A DNA stretch of 64,000 nucleotides from Sinimarinibacterium arenosum. GTDB lineage: Bacteria > Pseudomonadota > Gammaproteobacteria > Nevskiales > Nevskiaceae. The stretch spans positions 484,745-548,744 of the forward strand of contig NZ_SUKF01000001.1 in the NCBI RefSeq assembly GCF_005047655.1, given 5' to 3'. Position 1 is the first letter of the stretch. Each line of letters opens with the position of its first letter. The notes below the pieces were generated by a model, which was given only the letters and a program-made list of their open reading frames with translations, was not told the DNA's origin and did no database searches. This document shows positions 44,933-53,638 of this stretch, piece by piece. The position numbers and the translations under genes were made by a program.

Positions 44933-45217
44933 TCAGACGAAGGTGGCGGGCGGCCCGCGATTGTGGGGTGTAGTGCGCCGCAGGTTCTGCGGCAAAACGA
45001 ATTCCCCCGCGACCGGGGCTTCATGGGTCGCTGGCGGTGCCAGTGCGACCGGCCGGCTGCCCACTGCGCCACCGTCGATGCCGGGTGCGTGCATGCAGAT
45101 CTGGCAATGCACGTCGGTGGCCAGCGTCGGGTGCGTAACATCGTGCACAGCCTGCAGCCACTGGCCCATGAACAGGGCCAATGTCAGCAGCAGCAATTTC
45201 GGCAGCGTCCGGCGCAT
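44933..45217 (-). CDS. Small secreted His/Cys protein
   Basis: 94 residues: a signal peptide (KLLLLTLALFMGQWLQAVHD), then HPTLATDVHCQICMHAPGID, a His/Cys cluster (CxxC flanked by three His) that could hold a metal. It resembles small DUF2946-type proteins found with metal and redox genes. The rest is Pro/Ala-rich. It is 72 bases upstream of the porin gene on the same strand. Confidence 0.65.
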   Translation of the reverse strand: MRRTLPKLLLLTLALFMGQWLQAVHDVTHPTLATDVHCQICMHAPGIDGGAVGSRPVALAPPATHEAPVAGEFVLPQNLRRTTPHNRGPPATFV

Positions 45218-45277
45218 GACGGCCGGATTGTAACGGCGCTTGCCGGATTCGTCGTCCGGGGTTTCCCCCGGCTCGCG

Positions 45278-45823
45278 TCAGCCGACGCGCGGGCCGAGCA
45301 ACTGCTGTGCGGCGTCGATCATGCCGTGGTTGCGCAACCAGACCATCGATTCAGAGCCCTCCTGCGCGAACCACGCGGCGGCGCTGCCGAGTACGAAGCC
45401 GTAGCCCCAGGCATCCATGTCGATGAACAACTGCGCGCGCGAGTAACCGGCAATGCGGTCCGCCAGCAGCGCCTGCAGGCAGCACACGGCCATCTCCTCG
45501 TCCTGATCGCCGTTGGCGTCGGTATGCACTGACTGACGCCGCGCGGCGTCCATGCACAGCCAGTGGCAGCCTTCGTGCAACACAGAATGCACCGGCGTGT
45601 CGTCACGCACATACAGCGTGCTGCCGACCAGGCCTGCCTCGGTTTCACCCCAGTAGCTGCCAGGGATTTCTTCGTCGTCGGCGACCGTGTGCAGCGTCAG
45701 ACCGTGCTCGGCGAACATCGCCCGCAGCGCGTCGGTGCCGAGCGCATGGACGCGTACGACCACCGGCTCCGATTCCGGTTCTGGGGCCGGCTGGACTGGA
45801 TCAATGTTCACGATCGCGTTCAC
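45278..45823 (-). CDS. HExxH-containing protein, putative zincin-like
   Basis: About 181 residues from GTG 45823. The motif VLHEGCHWLCMD contains HExxH (His-Glu-Gly-Cys-His), the zinc-binding core of many metallopeptidases, followed by a Cys/Met-rich helix (EEMAVCCLQALLAD). No family is recognised and peptidase activity is not shown. Start is uncertain: GTG 45811, GTG 45823 and ATG 45871 are all in frame, none with a good ribosome site. The frame continues open for kilobases upstream, but that part is antisense to the acylase gene. First gene of the minus-strand metal set. Confidence 0.65.
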   Translation of the reverse strand: MNAIVNIDPVQPAPEPESEPVVVRVHALGTDALRAMFAEHGLTLHTVADDEEIPGSYWGETEAGLVGSTLYVRDDTPVHSVLHEGCHWLCMDAARRQSVHTDANGDQDEEMAVCCLQALLADRIAGYSRAQLFIDMDAWGYGFVLGSAAAWFAQEGSESMVWLRNHGMIDAAQQLLGPRVG

Positions 45824-45898
45824 AATGGCGCGAACTATATTGGCGTGGCGACAGCGACGCCATCCAGACATCCGGGCACGAGCCGGGGGAGAAAAGCA

Positions 45899-48800
45899 AT
45901 GGATGAGAAGCGTGGGTGGAGACTTGCGGGTCTGATTTTCGTGGCCGGCGCACTGTGCGCCTGCGGCAGCAGTACCGCTCCGGACGTCAGTGACGGCGGG
46001 GGTGGCGGCACGGTCGGTCCGGGGGACATCGCCGGCAATACCTTCATGGCGATCGTGCCACCGGGCTCGAACGGGAATTCCGCCGGCGGTCTTGGTGCGC
46101 CGGTGCCGGGCGTGCCGGTGGCCCGCTATCCGGCCAACTTCCGCGACCAGCTCGACATGTACGGCAATCTCGCCTACGCAAAGCAGGGTCTGAAGTCGGA
46201 TGCCTGCACGCCGCCGAAGAATATCGACGAGCACGAGAAGCAGTCGGATCAGGCCTGCAACTACTTCAAGGCGGCGCCGCTGACCTTGTCCGATGCCGAC
46301 GCGGTGTCCAAGCGCGAACTGACCGCGCCCAACGGCAAGACCGTGATCATCCGCCGCGACGGCTGGGGCGTGCCGTACGTGGACGGTGAGGACCGCACGG
46401 CCGCACAGTTCGGCCTCGGCTTCGCCGCTGCGCAGGATCGCCTGTGGCTGTTCGATCTGCTGCGCAAGGTGGGCCGTGGCCGTGCATCGGAAATGCTCGG
46501 ACCCTCTGACACGACTTATGAGTTGGACCTGGAATTTGGTGCGCCGGCCGGTTATAGCGAGGACGAGCTGACGCAGATCGTCCAGGCGGCCGTGGCGAAG
46601 ATGGGGCCAGTCCTCGGGCCGCTGTTCCTGAGCGACACGCAGACGTTCGTCGCGGGCATGAACGCCTACATCGACACTCTGCTCGGCGCCGGTGCGCTGG
46701 AGACGCCCCCGGAGTACGCGACCCTGGCGCTGGGGCTGGATCTGACCAAGTTCCCGCCCGCGCCGTTTACAGTCAACGACATCGTTGCCAACGCAGTGCT
46801 GATCCAGTCCGCGCTGGGCTTTGGCGGCGGTGGTGAAGCCGTCAATCTGAAGTTGCTGCAGAAGCTTGATCCCACACTGGGGCCGGGCTCGACGCAGATC
46901 GCTCAGGGAGCCTGCGAGCTGTGGCGTGATCTGCGCCATGCCACGACTGCCGATACGCCGGTGACGGCGTCCGGAAATTTCGCCACACAGTCGCCACCGT
47001 CGGTCGACGAAAGCTGTCCGCAGACTCTGCCGGCTGGCGTTGCGATCTGGGATGCCGGCAGCTTTACGGGCTTCACCCTGCAGACGCACGGGGCTGGCTT
47101 GCCGTTGGAAGCGCCGATTCCGGGAGAGCCGGGTGGCGGTCTGGGGGCTACTGCCAAGTCCGGGGGGCTGAATCTGCTTGGACGCCTGTCGTGGATCAGC
47201 GCGATGAACGAACCGGCCGACGCGACGGTGGTGCCGTTCAAGCGTGAGCAACCCAAGGCGCTGGTGCTGTCGGACAATCCCGGGGGCAGCCTGCATGCCT
47301 TGCTGAATCGTCTGGGCATGCCGCTGACGACATCGAACTTCATTGCTGCGGCCGCGGATCAGACGCAGTCGGGTCACCCGATCATTGTCGCGGGACCACA
47401 GACCGGCTACTTCAATCCGCAGTTGCTGTGGGAAGCGGCCGTGGTGTCGCGCGGCGATACCGAGTTTGAACTTGCCGCGCGCGGCATTTCGACCGTCAAT
47501 CTGCCGTACATCGTCATCGGGCATGGTCTCGACTTCGCCTGGAGTCCGACCTCCGCGGGCTCGGACTTCACCGATACCCGGGTGTCGACGATGTGCAACA
47601 TGGACGGCAGTCCGGCGTCGCGGCTGGATGGCAACGACGACGGTTTCCCCGACGCCGACGGCTATCTGTTCAAGGGGCACTGCGTGCGCTTCTACAGGCG
47701 CGTTGACGAATGGACCGCGCAACCAACCGTCGCCAGCGTGGCGCTCGGCGGCCAGCCTTTCCCGGAGACGGTCAAGCGTTACGTGCTGCGCACGCACTAC
47801 GGTCCGGTATTCGGCACCGCGACGGTCAACGGCGAGCCGGTTGCGATCTCGACGCAGCGTTCGACCTTCTTTGCCGATGTCGACACCGCAGCGCCGTTTG
47901 CGCTGCTGACGACGACGGGCGCGCCGATGACGCACACGCGCTTCAAGCAGCTGTTCAACAGCATGACCGCGACCTTCAATTGGCTGTATGCCGATCGCAA
48001 GGATATTGCCTACATCCAGTCCGGCCTCTATCCCAAGCGCAATCCGGGTCAGCATCCGGAACTGCCGGTCTGGGGTGATGGCAACTTCGAGTGGGTGGTG
48101 GATCAGAACCTGTCGACGGCGTTCTTCGACATCTATGGCGGTGACGGCAATGCCGACGGCAAGCCATTCCCCAGCCGCGCCTACCCGGAAGCGCAAAGCA
48201 GCTCGAATCCGGGCTACTTCGAATGGCCGGGCTTCCTGTCGCTGGCGTCGCACATTCAGGACACCAATCCGCCGCAGGGTTATCTGGCGAACTGGAACAA
48301 CAGCGGCGCGCGTGGTTGGTGGGCGGCCGACAGCAACGGCACCTATGGGCCGACGCATCGCGTGCGCATGCTGTCCGAGCGTCTGAAGGCATTCAAGGCG
48401 TCGGGTCGCAAGCACACGCTGGCGACGATGATCGAAATCATGGGTGACGCGGCCTACACCGATCTGCGCGGACAGGATCTGCTGCCGATGCTGATCGAGC
48501 TGATGGAGCAGGACAGCCTCACCGCGGATCAGGCCCAGGTCGTGGTGCTGATGACGCAGTGGATGGCGGCGGGTTCGAACAACTGGATCTCCGACACGCC
48601 GGGACTGGGCTCGATGCGCCGCGACCGTGATGCCGACGGCGTCTACGACTTCCGTGCGCAGGTAGTGCTGATGGATGCCTGGTATCAGCATCTGATGGAG
48701 ACGGTCACGCCGCAGCTGTCGGACATCGCGGCGTCCGGTGTCTCGACGCTGACGAGTCGCTATGACGCACCGCGTGCCCAGGGATCGGCGTTCCAGGAGG

Positions 48801-49150
48801 GTTGGTTCCAGCACATGATCCGCATGCTGCAGACCGTGCTCGACAAGCCTGATCACGAAACCTATCGCGCGCTCAAGTGCGCCGGCACCGGAGTTCTCGC
48901 TGACTGCCGCACGGCCGTGCTGACGGCGCTGGACGAGGCGTTGAGCGATCTTGGCGGCTTGTCCAACAGGGCCAACTGGGACGGCAGTCAGATTCCGAAC
49001 GCCAAGGGTTCCGATGGCGCCGTGGTCGAGGACTACGATGCGGTCGAGCACACCTCGTTCAGCTTGTTGCCGGTCCCGCCGATCCACTGGATTAATCGCC
49101 CGACGTTCCAGCAGGCGGTCGAGATCACGCAGGATCGCTACGGCGAGTAA
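45899..49150 (+). CDS. Penicillin acylase family lipoprotein
   Basis: 1083 residues, a large Ntn-hydrolase of the penicillin/acyl-homoserine-lactone acylase superfamily. A lipoprotein signal ends at LCAC-GSS, followed by a Gly-rich linker. The alpha-chain region has the expected GWGVPYVDGEDRTAAQFGLG and AQDRLWLFDLLRKVGRGR. The candidate nucleophile is Ser479 in MPLTTSNFIAAAADQTQSG, which would become the beta-chain N-terminus after self-cleavage; SGHPIIVAGPQTGYFNP and IVIGHGLDFAWSPT are the downstream family blocks. It is longer than typical (about 750-850). Substrate unknown; lactone or amide cleavage are options. GGGGGAGA precedes ATG 45899. Confidence 0.87.
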   Translation: MDEKRGWRLAGLIFVAGALCACGSSTAPDVSDGGGGGTVGPGDIAGNTFMAIVPPGSNGNSAGGLGAPVPGVPVARYPANFRDQLDMYGNLAYAKQGLKSDACTPPKNIDEHEKQSDQACNYFKAAPLTLSDADAVSKRELTAPNGKTVIIRRDGWGVPYVDGEDRTAAQFGLGFAAAQDRLWLFDLLRKVGRGRASEMLGPSDTTYELDLEFGAPAGYSEDELTQIVQAAVAKMGPVLGPLFLSDTQTFVAGMNAYIDTLLGAGALETPPEYATLALGLDLTKFPPAPFTVNDIVANAVLIQSALGFGGGGEAVNLKLLQKLDPTLGPGSTQIAQGACELWRDLRHATTADTPVTASGNFATQSPPSVDESCPQTLPAGVAIWDAGSFTGFTLQTHGAGLPLEAPIPGEPGGGLGATAKSGGLNLLGRLSWISAMNEPADATVVPFKREQPKALVLSDNPGGSLHALLNRLGMPLTTSNFIAAAADQTQSGHPIIVAGPQTGYFNPQLLWEAAVVSRGDTEFELAARGISTVNLPYIVIGHGLDFAWSPTSAGSDFTDTRVSTMCNMDGSPASRLDGNDDGFPDADGYLFKGHCVRFYRRVDEWTAQPTVASVALGGQPFPETVKRYVLRTHYGPVFGTATVNGEPVAISTQRSTFFADVDTAAPFALLTTTGAPMTHTRFKQLFNSMTATFNWLYADRKDIAYIQSGLYPKRNPGQHPELPVWGDGNFEWVVDQNLSTAFFDIYGGDGNADGKPFPSRAYPEAQSSSNPGYFEWPGFLSLASHIQDTNPPQGYLANWNNSGARGWWAADSNGTYGPTHRVRMLSERLKAFKASGRKHTLATMIEIMGDAAYTDLRGQDLLPMLIELMEQDSLTADQAQVVVLMTQWMAAGSNNWISDTPGLGSMRRDRDADGVYDFRAQVVLMDAWYQHLMETVTPQLSDIAASGVSTLTSRYDAPRAQGSAFQEGWFQHMIRMLQTVLDKPDHETYRALKCAGTGVLADCRTAVLTALDEALSDLGGLSNRANWDGSQIPNAKGSDGAVVEDYDAVEHTSFSLLPVPPIHWINRPTFQQAVEITQDRYGE

Positions 49151-49286
49151 GCGACGCGGGCGGCGGCATCGGGTGACCCGACCCGATGCCGCCGTCATTT
49201 GCCGTTCGCGGTGACCACGCTAAGCTCCCCAGGAATGCTGGCGCAGACCGTTTCTGCGTCGGTGAACGGCACGGGAATTCGGACAC

Positions 49287-50198
49287 ATGCGAATCGGAAT
49301 CGACCTCGGCGGCACCAAGATCGAAGGCGTGGTGTTGGATGCCGATTCGCAGATTCTGGCGCGACGCCGAGTGCCGACGCCGCCGGACGACTATCAGGCG
49401 GCGCTGTCGACGATCGTTGAGTTGGTGACGGCGCTGGAGCAGGACGTCGGCTGCACCGGGCTGACGGTTGGCGCCGGCACGCCGGGCGCGCGCTCCAAGG
49501 TCAACGGTCGCATGAAAAACTGCAATTCGACCTGCCTCAACGGGCAGCCGCTGCTGGAGGATCTGACCGCGCGTCTGGGTCCTCGGGTGCGCATTGCCAA
49601 TGATGCGGATTGTCTGACCCTGTCCGAAGCCAGTGATGGTGCCGCCGCCGGCGCACGTTGCGTGTTCGGCGCAATTCTCGGTACCGGGGTCGGCGGCGGT
49701 ATCGTCGTCGATGGGCGCCTGCTGTCCGGCCCGAACGCGATCGCGGGCGAGTGGGGTCACAATCCGATGCCGTGGCCGCGCCCGGAGTGGGACGAGGTGC
49801 CGGGGCCGCTGGGCTGGGACGGACGTCACGGCACGATCGAAGTGTATTGCTGCGGTCCGGGGCTGGCACTGGATCACCAGCGCGTGACCGGTGAACTGCT
49901 CAAGGGGGAGGACATCGTTGCGCGCGCCAGCGCCGGGGATGACGCCTGCGAAGCCAGCCTTCAGCGCTGGGAGGATCGCCTGGCGCGCGCGTTTTCAACG
50001 GTGATCAATCTGCTGGATCCGGATGTGATCGTCGTAGGCGGTGGTCTGTCGCGGGTGCAGCGCATTTATCGGAATGTGCCGCAGCGCTGGGCGCCGTGGG
50101 TGTTCTCCGATCGAATCGAAACGCGGCTGGTGCCGGCCATGCACGGCGACAGCAGCGGTGTGCGCGGTGCGGCGTGGCTGTGGCCTGAGGCGATCTGA
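49287..50198 (+). CDS. mak: ROK-family sugar kinase (Mak/fructokinase-like)
   Basis: 303 residues, strongly similar in pattern to E. coli Mak: MRIGIDLGGTKIEGVVLDA (phosphate 1), NSTCLNGQPLLEDL, RIANDADCLTLSEA, ILGTGVGGGIVVDGRLL, GEWGHNPMPWP (catalytic and ligand His), DPDVIVVGGGLSRVQRIY, and the C-terminus GDSSGVRGAAWLWP. The normal ROK zinc motif CxCGxxGCxE reads GWDGRHGTIE here: all three Cys are replaced. Likely phosphorylates fructose or another hexose with ATP, without the structural zinc. Downstream of the acylase by 136 bases. Confidence 0.86.
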   Translation: MRIGIDLGGTKIEGVVLDADSQILARRRVPTPPDDYQAALSTIVELVTALEQDVGCTGLTVGAGTPGARSKVNGRMKNCNSTCLNGQPLLEDLTARLGPRVRIANDADCLTLSEASDGAAAGARCVFGAILGTGVGGGIVVDGRLLSGPNAIAGEWGHNPMPWPRPEWDEVPGPLGWDGRHGTIEVYCCGPGLALDHQRVTGELLKGEDIVARASAGDDACEASLQRWEDRLARAFSTVINLLDPDVIVVGGGLSRVQRIYRNVPQRWAPWVFSDRIETRLVPAMHGDSSGVRGAAWLWPEAI

Positions 50199-50207
50199 CC
50201 AAGTCGG

Positions 50208-50768
50208 TCAGCGTTGCGGTGGCGTCGGATCGCGCTCGGCGCGAAACACCCAGAAGTTCAGCGTCAGATAGTTGAACACCAGCACCACGCCGGTCGCGAT
50301 GATCTGCGCGAGCAGGTAGTGCCATAGCCGCGGTGCCAGCCACCACACCAGCAGCGTGTTCAGCGTCCAGCCGATCGCGAACATGATTGCGAAGCGCGGC
50401 AGCCCCTGGCGATGCGCGCGTGCACTGTGGAATGTCAGGGAGCGATTCAGCAGATAGTTGACGATCGCGCCAGCGATGAAGCCAATGGCCGTGGCCGGCG
50501 TCGGCCACCAGCCGCCGAACTCGACCGCCGTCGTCAGCACCGCGTAATGCACCGCGGTGGAGGCCAGGCCGACGCCGATGAAGCGCGGAATCTGGGTCTG
50601 GTGACGTCGCGGCGCAGCGGGCTTCACGGCGGTGATATTGGTTTTGAGTGGAGGCGGGCGACCGTCATCAGGGTGAAGGCGACGGCTCGCAAGCCTGTGC
50701 AATTGCTCGATCAGCGTCAAATGGCTGCCGTGATCGAAGTGAGAGAACGGGCTTGCATTGCCGGCCAA
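50208..50768 (-). CDS. GtrA-family membrane protein
   Basis: Up to 186 residues; the conserved part is the last ~130, with four helices: RFIGVGLASTAVHYAVLTTAV, PATAIGFIAGAIVNYLLNRSLTF, RFAIMFAIGWTLNTLLVWWLA and AQIIATGVVLVFNYLTLNFWVF. The family helps flip lipid-linked sugars in cell-surface glycan synthesis. The start is unclear: TTG 50768 gives a His-containing N-terminal extension, GTG 50627 gives a typical 139-residue GtrA; neither has a ribosome site. It converges on the kinase gene. Confidence 0.8.
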   Translation of the reverse strand: MAGNASPFSHFDHGSHLTLIEQLHRLASRRLHPDDGRPPPLKTNITAVKPAAPRRHQTQIPRFIGVGLASTAVHYAVLTTAVEFGGWWPTPATAIGFIAGAIVNYLLNRSLTFHSARAHRQGLPRFAIMFAIGWTLNTLLVWWLAPRLWHYLLAQIIATGVVLVFNYLTLNFWVFRAERDPTPPQR

Positions 50769-50852
50769 AGAAAATAACTATACGCGTACGCTAAATTGAC
50801 TGGCCGGTCGTTCGCCGGACGTGGCGTGCGGATTCCGATGGGAGAGCAGGGA

Positions 50853-51470
50853 ATGGAGCAGCAGACTGCCGGGGTGCCGGCATTTTCCGAACTGGATGGC
50901 TGGGGACTGGCGCGGCGCCGCGTGGTGCGCGCACTCGCGCTGGTGCCGACTGCGGTGGGCGGCAGTTTTGCCTTGGGCGCCTGCAGCGCCCACGACGCAC
51001 CGGGGCCGGATGGCCGGCCACTGCTGGCGCTGTCGGCCGCGCAGGCGCGCACACTCGAAGCCGTGGCCGAAGCGGTGGCACCCACCGCCGGCGGATTTCC
51101 GAGCGCGCGCGAGGCTGAGGTGATGCGCCGTTTCGACGAGGAGCTGAGCTTTGTCTCGCCGTCGATTCGCGACGATCTGAAAGCGGCGCTGGGCGTGCTC
51201 GAATACCTGCCACCGTTGTACGGTCACTTCGGACGGTTCTCGCATCTGGACCGTTCCGCGCGCCAGGCGCTGCTGCAGCAGATGTGCAGCAGCCGCGTCG
51301 AGCTGCTGCGGGCGATCGGTGGCAACGTCAAGATCCTCGTGCAGTTCTTCTACTTCGCGCATCCGAAGACCTGGGCCGCGACCGGTTACGATGGGCCGTT
51401 CGGACGCTTGCCCGAGCGGATGGATGATCAGCGGCGCTGGTATGCCGAGCACACCGGAGCGTCGGCATGA
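50853..51470 (+). CDS. Gluconate 2-dehydrogenase subunit 3 family protein, Tat lipoprotein
   Basis: 205 residues. The N-terminus carries ARRRVVRALALVPTAVGGS, a twin-arginine signal with a hydrophobic stretch, ending in LGAC-S, a lipobox, so it is probably a Tat-exported lipoprotein. The rest is the helical subunit-3 domain (ARTLEAVAEAVAPTAGGFPSAREAEVMRRF; FFYFAHPKTWAATGYDGPFG). In known enzymes this subunit helps export the GMC subunit, which lacks its own signal. ATG 50853 is preferred; 50838 is possible. Its stop overlaps the GMC gene start (51467-51470). Confidence 0.8.
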   Translation: MEQQTAGVPAFSELDGWGLARRRVVRALALVPTAVGGSFALGACSAHDAPGPDGRPLLALSAAQARTLEAVAEAVAPTAGGFPSAREAEVMRRFDEELSFVSPSIRDDLKAALGVLEYLPPLYGHFGRFSHLDRSARQALLQQMCSSRVELLRAIGGNVKILVQFFYFAHPKTWAATGYDGPFGRLPERMDDQRRWYAEHTGASA

Positions 51471-53038
51471 GCGCGCCAACGCCGGGACGGATTTATCAGT
51501 GGACGGATCTGACGCAGATGCAGACGATCCGCGCCGAGGTCTGCGTCATCGGCTCGGGTTGCGGTGGCGCGACGCTGGCGCGGCAACTCGCGATGGCCGG
51601 GCACGATGTTGTCGTGCTGGAGCGCGGCGGGTATTACCCCGAGTCGACCTTCGATCAGAGCGAGCTGGGCATGAATGCCAAGCTATCGGCGGATCGCAGC
51701 ATGCGCGCCTCGGCCGATGGCGGCACCTTGCTGCTGTCTGGCAACAACGTTGGTGGCGCCTCGGTGCACTACTGGGCGGACAGCTACCGCACACCGGACG
51801 ATCGTCTGCAGCTGTGGGCCGATCGCTACGGTGTCACGGGGCATGATGCGGCGGCACTGGCGCCGGCCTGGGACGAGATCACCGCGACCCTGAACGTGCA
51901 TCCGGCGACCGAGGAATACCACAACCGCATGAACCAGCTGCTGCGTGCGGGCGCCGAACAGCTCGGCTGGGAAGGTCATCCGGTGCCGCAGGCGCGCAAG
52001 GGCTGCGTCAAGTCCGGTCACTGCATGCAGGGCTGCATGTACCGAGCCAAACAGTCGCAGCTGGTCACGCATATTCCGCAGGCAGTCGCGCATGGCGCGC
52101 GGGTTTACGCCGACGTCGAGGCGCGCGAGCTGGTGTGGGAAGGCGGCAAGGTCAAGGCACTGCATGCACGCGTTGTCCATCGTCCCAGCAACCGCGTCAG
52201 CGACATTGCGCTGACGATCGAGGCGAAGGCGTTTGTACTCGCCGCCGGGGGGTACTACAGCGCGCCTTTCCTGATGCGTCAGGACGGACTGCAATCGCAG
52301 TTGCCGATGCTGGGCAAGCAGTTCGGCATGAACCCGACGGCGATGGTGCATGGACTGTATGACGAGGACATCGTGCTGTGGCGGAACATTCCGGCCGCGT
52401 TTGGTGTTGAGCATTTCCGCCTGGCGAAGTTCGACGAGGCCGGGGCCTATGTCGAAGGCGGCTATCTGTTGATGGCGAACCAGATCCAGCCGGGTCTGCT
52501 CGGTTCGATGATGCCGGTGATGGGTGACGAACTCGGACAGTGGATGTCGCAGCTGCCGCGGATCGGCGGCACGATTGCCTGGATCGATGATCCCGCCGAC
52601 GAACTCGGCGAATTGCGTCTGGCCAAGGACGGCACGCCCAAGGTCCACTATCCGTACGGTCCGCTGACGCAGGCAATCCTGCGCGACACCATCAAGAAGC
52701 AGGCGCAGCTGCAATTCGCGGTTGGTGCACGCAAGCTGATGGTGGCCGGTGCCGATGCGCTGCAGCTGAATTCACCCGCGGATATCGACAAGATCGATCA
52801 GCTGGAAATCCGCGCCGGAGGCCTGTTCATGGCCGCGCCGCATCCGGCGGGGGGCTGTGTGATGGGACGCAGTGCCAAGGACTCGGTGACCGACTCCAGC
52901 CACCGCGTGCATGGTTTCGACAATCTGTTCGTGGCCGACAGCTCGGTGTTTCCGACTCCGGTATCGGTGGATCCGAGCTTCACCATCATGGCGTTCAGCT
53001 ATGTCGCCGCCGAGCACGTGCGTCAACATCTGGGCTGA
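51467..53038 (+). CDS. GMC-family FAD oxidoreductase
   Basis: 523 residues. Rossmann FAD motif VCVIGSGCGGATLARQLAMAGHDVVVLERG near residue 25, GMC signature LSGNNVGGASVHYWADSYR, a Cys cluster GCVKSGHCMQGCMYRAKQS typical of gluconate/sorbitol dehydrogenase and cholesterol-oxidase-like members, active-site His in APHPAGGCVMGRS, and PTPVSVDPSFTIMAFSY at the C-terminus. Many GMC enzymes have Asn in that last motif (V-N-P); here it is Asp. With subunit 3 it likely forms a periplasmic alcohol, sugar or sterol dehydrogenase. No cytochrome c subunit gene follows. Confidence 0.87.
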   Translation: MSAPTPGRIYQWTDLTQMQTIRAEVCVIGSGCGGATLARQLAMAGHDVVVLERGGYYPESTFDQSELGMNAKLSADRSMRASADGGTLLLSGNNVGGASVHYWADSYRTPDDRLQLWADRYGVTGHDAAALAPAWDEITATLNVHPATEEYHNRMNQLLRAGAEQLGWEGHPVPQARKGCVKSGHCMQGCMYRAKQSQLVTHIPQAVAHGARVYADVEARELVWEGGKVKALHARVVHRPSNRVSDIALTIEAKAFVLAAGGYYSAPFLMRQDGLQSQLPMLGKQFGMNPTAMVHGLYDEDIVLWRNIPAAFGVEHFRLAKFDEAGAYVEGGYLLMANQIQPGLLGSMMPVMGDELGQWMSQLPRIGGTIAWIDDPADELGELRLAKDGTPKVHYPYGPLTQAILRDTIKKQAQLQFAVGARKLMVAGADALQLNSPADIDKIDQLEIRAGGLFMAAPHPAGGCVMGRSAKDSVTDSSHRVHGFDNLFVADSSVFPTPVSVDPSFTIMAFSYVAAEHVRQHLG

Positions 53039-53048
53039 GCCGCAAACG

Positions 53049-53082
53049 ACGACGGCAGGCACCAGTGTGGGCCTGCCGTCGT
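53049..53082. terminator. Strong hairpin between convergent GMC and ppa genes
   Basis: ACGACGGCAGGC (53049-53060) and GCCTGCCGTCGT (53071-53082), a perfect 12-bp stem with a 10-base loop, lies in the 69-base gap between the genes. No T-run follows on either strand; a bidirectional 3'-end structure. Confidence 0.55.
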
Positions 53083-53107
53083 GCGGTACAGCGCGTGAAG
53101 CGGGGGA

Positions 53108-53638
53108 TCAGCCCTTGTAGGCCTTGATGCCGGCTTCGATTTCGCCGCGCGCGGCGGCGGCGTCGCGCCAGCCGGATACCTTGACCCACTTGCCCTTCTC
53201 GAGATCCTTGTAGCGCTCGTAGAAGTGGCGGATCTCGTTCTGCAGGCGCTCCGGCACGTCAGCCAGATCGCGCAGATGATCGTAGGCGCCGTTGCTGACC
53301 TTGTCGGTCGGCACGGCCAGCAGCTTGGCGTCGGTGCCGCCTTCGTCCTCAGTGTCGAGCACGGCCACGGCGCGGCACTTGATCACGGAACCCGCCACGA
53401 TCGGGTGCGGGGTCAGCACCAGCACGTCGACCGGATCGCCATCGCCGGCGAGGGTCTTGGGAATGTAGCCGTAGTTGGCCGGGTAGCACATCGACACGTT
53501 CATGAAACGGTCGACTGTCAGCAGACCGGTTTCCTTGTCGACTTCATATTTGACCGGCGGGCCATAGGCCGGAATTTCGATGACAACGATGAACTCGTTG
53601 GGGGCCTTGTCACCAGGGCCCAGTGCTTCGAATCCCAT
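53108..53638 (-). CDS. ppa: Inorganic pyrophosphatase (family I)
   Basis: 176-residue soluble Mg-dependent pyrophosphatase, hydrolysing PPi to two phosphates. Signature DGDPVDVLV with its three Asp, plus PANYGYIPKTLAGDG, EIPAYGPPVKYEVDKETG, and the Tyr/Lys of FYERYKDLEKGKWVKV. Length matches E. coli Ppa (175). It is 120 bases downstream of a PPi-type phosphofructokinase gene on the same strand, so two PPi-consuming enzymes are neighbours. Confidence 0.95.
   Translation of the reverse strand: MGFEALGPGDKAPNEFIVVIEIPAYGPPVKYEVDKETGLLTVDRFMNVSMCYPANYGYIPKTLAGDGDPVDVLVLTPHPIVAGSVIKCRAVAVLDTEDEGGTDAKLLAVPTDKVSNGAYDHLRDLADVPERLQNEIRHFYERYKDLEKGKWVKVSGWRDAAAARGEIEAGIKAYKG

Noticed and set aside
45824-49198. 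Very long minus-strand open frame continuous with the HExxH gene
   Set aside because: It lies antisense to the penicillin-acylase gene, is Arg/Val/Gly-rich with no recognisable domain, and reflects strong GC bias at third positions. Only the last ~180 codons are supported.
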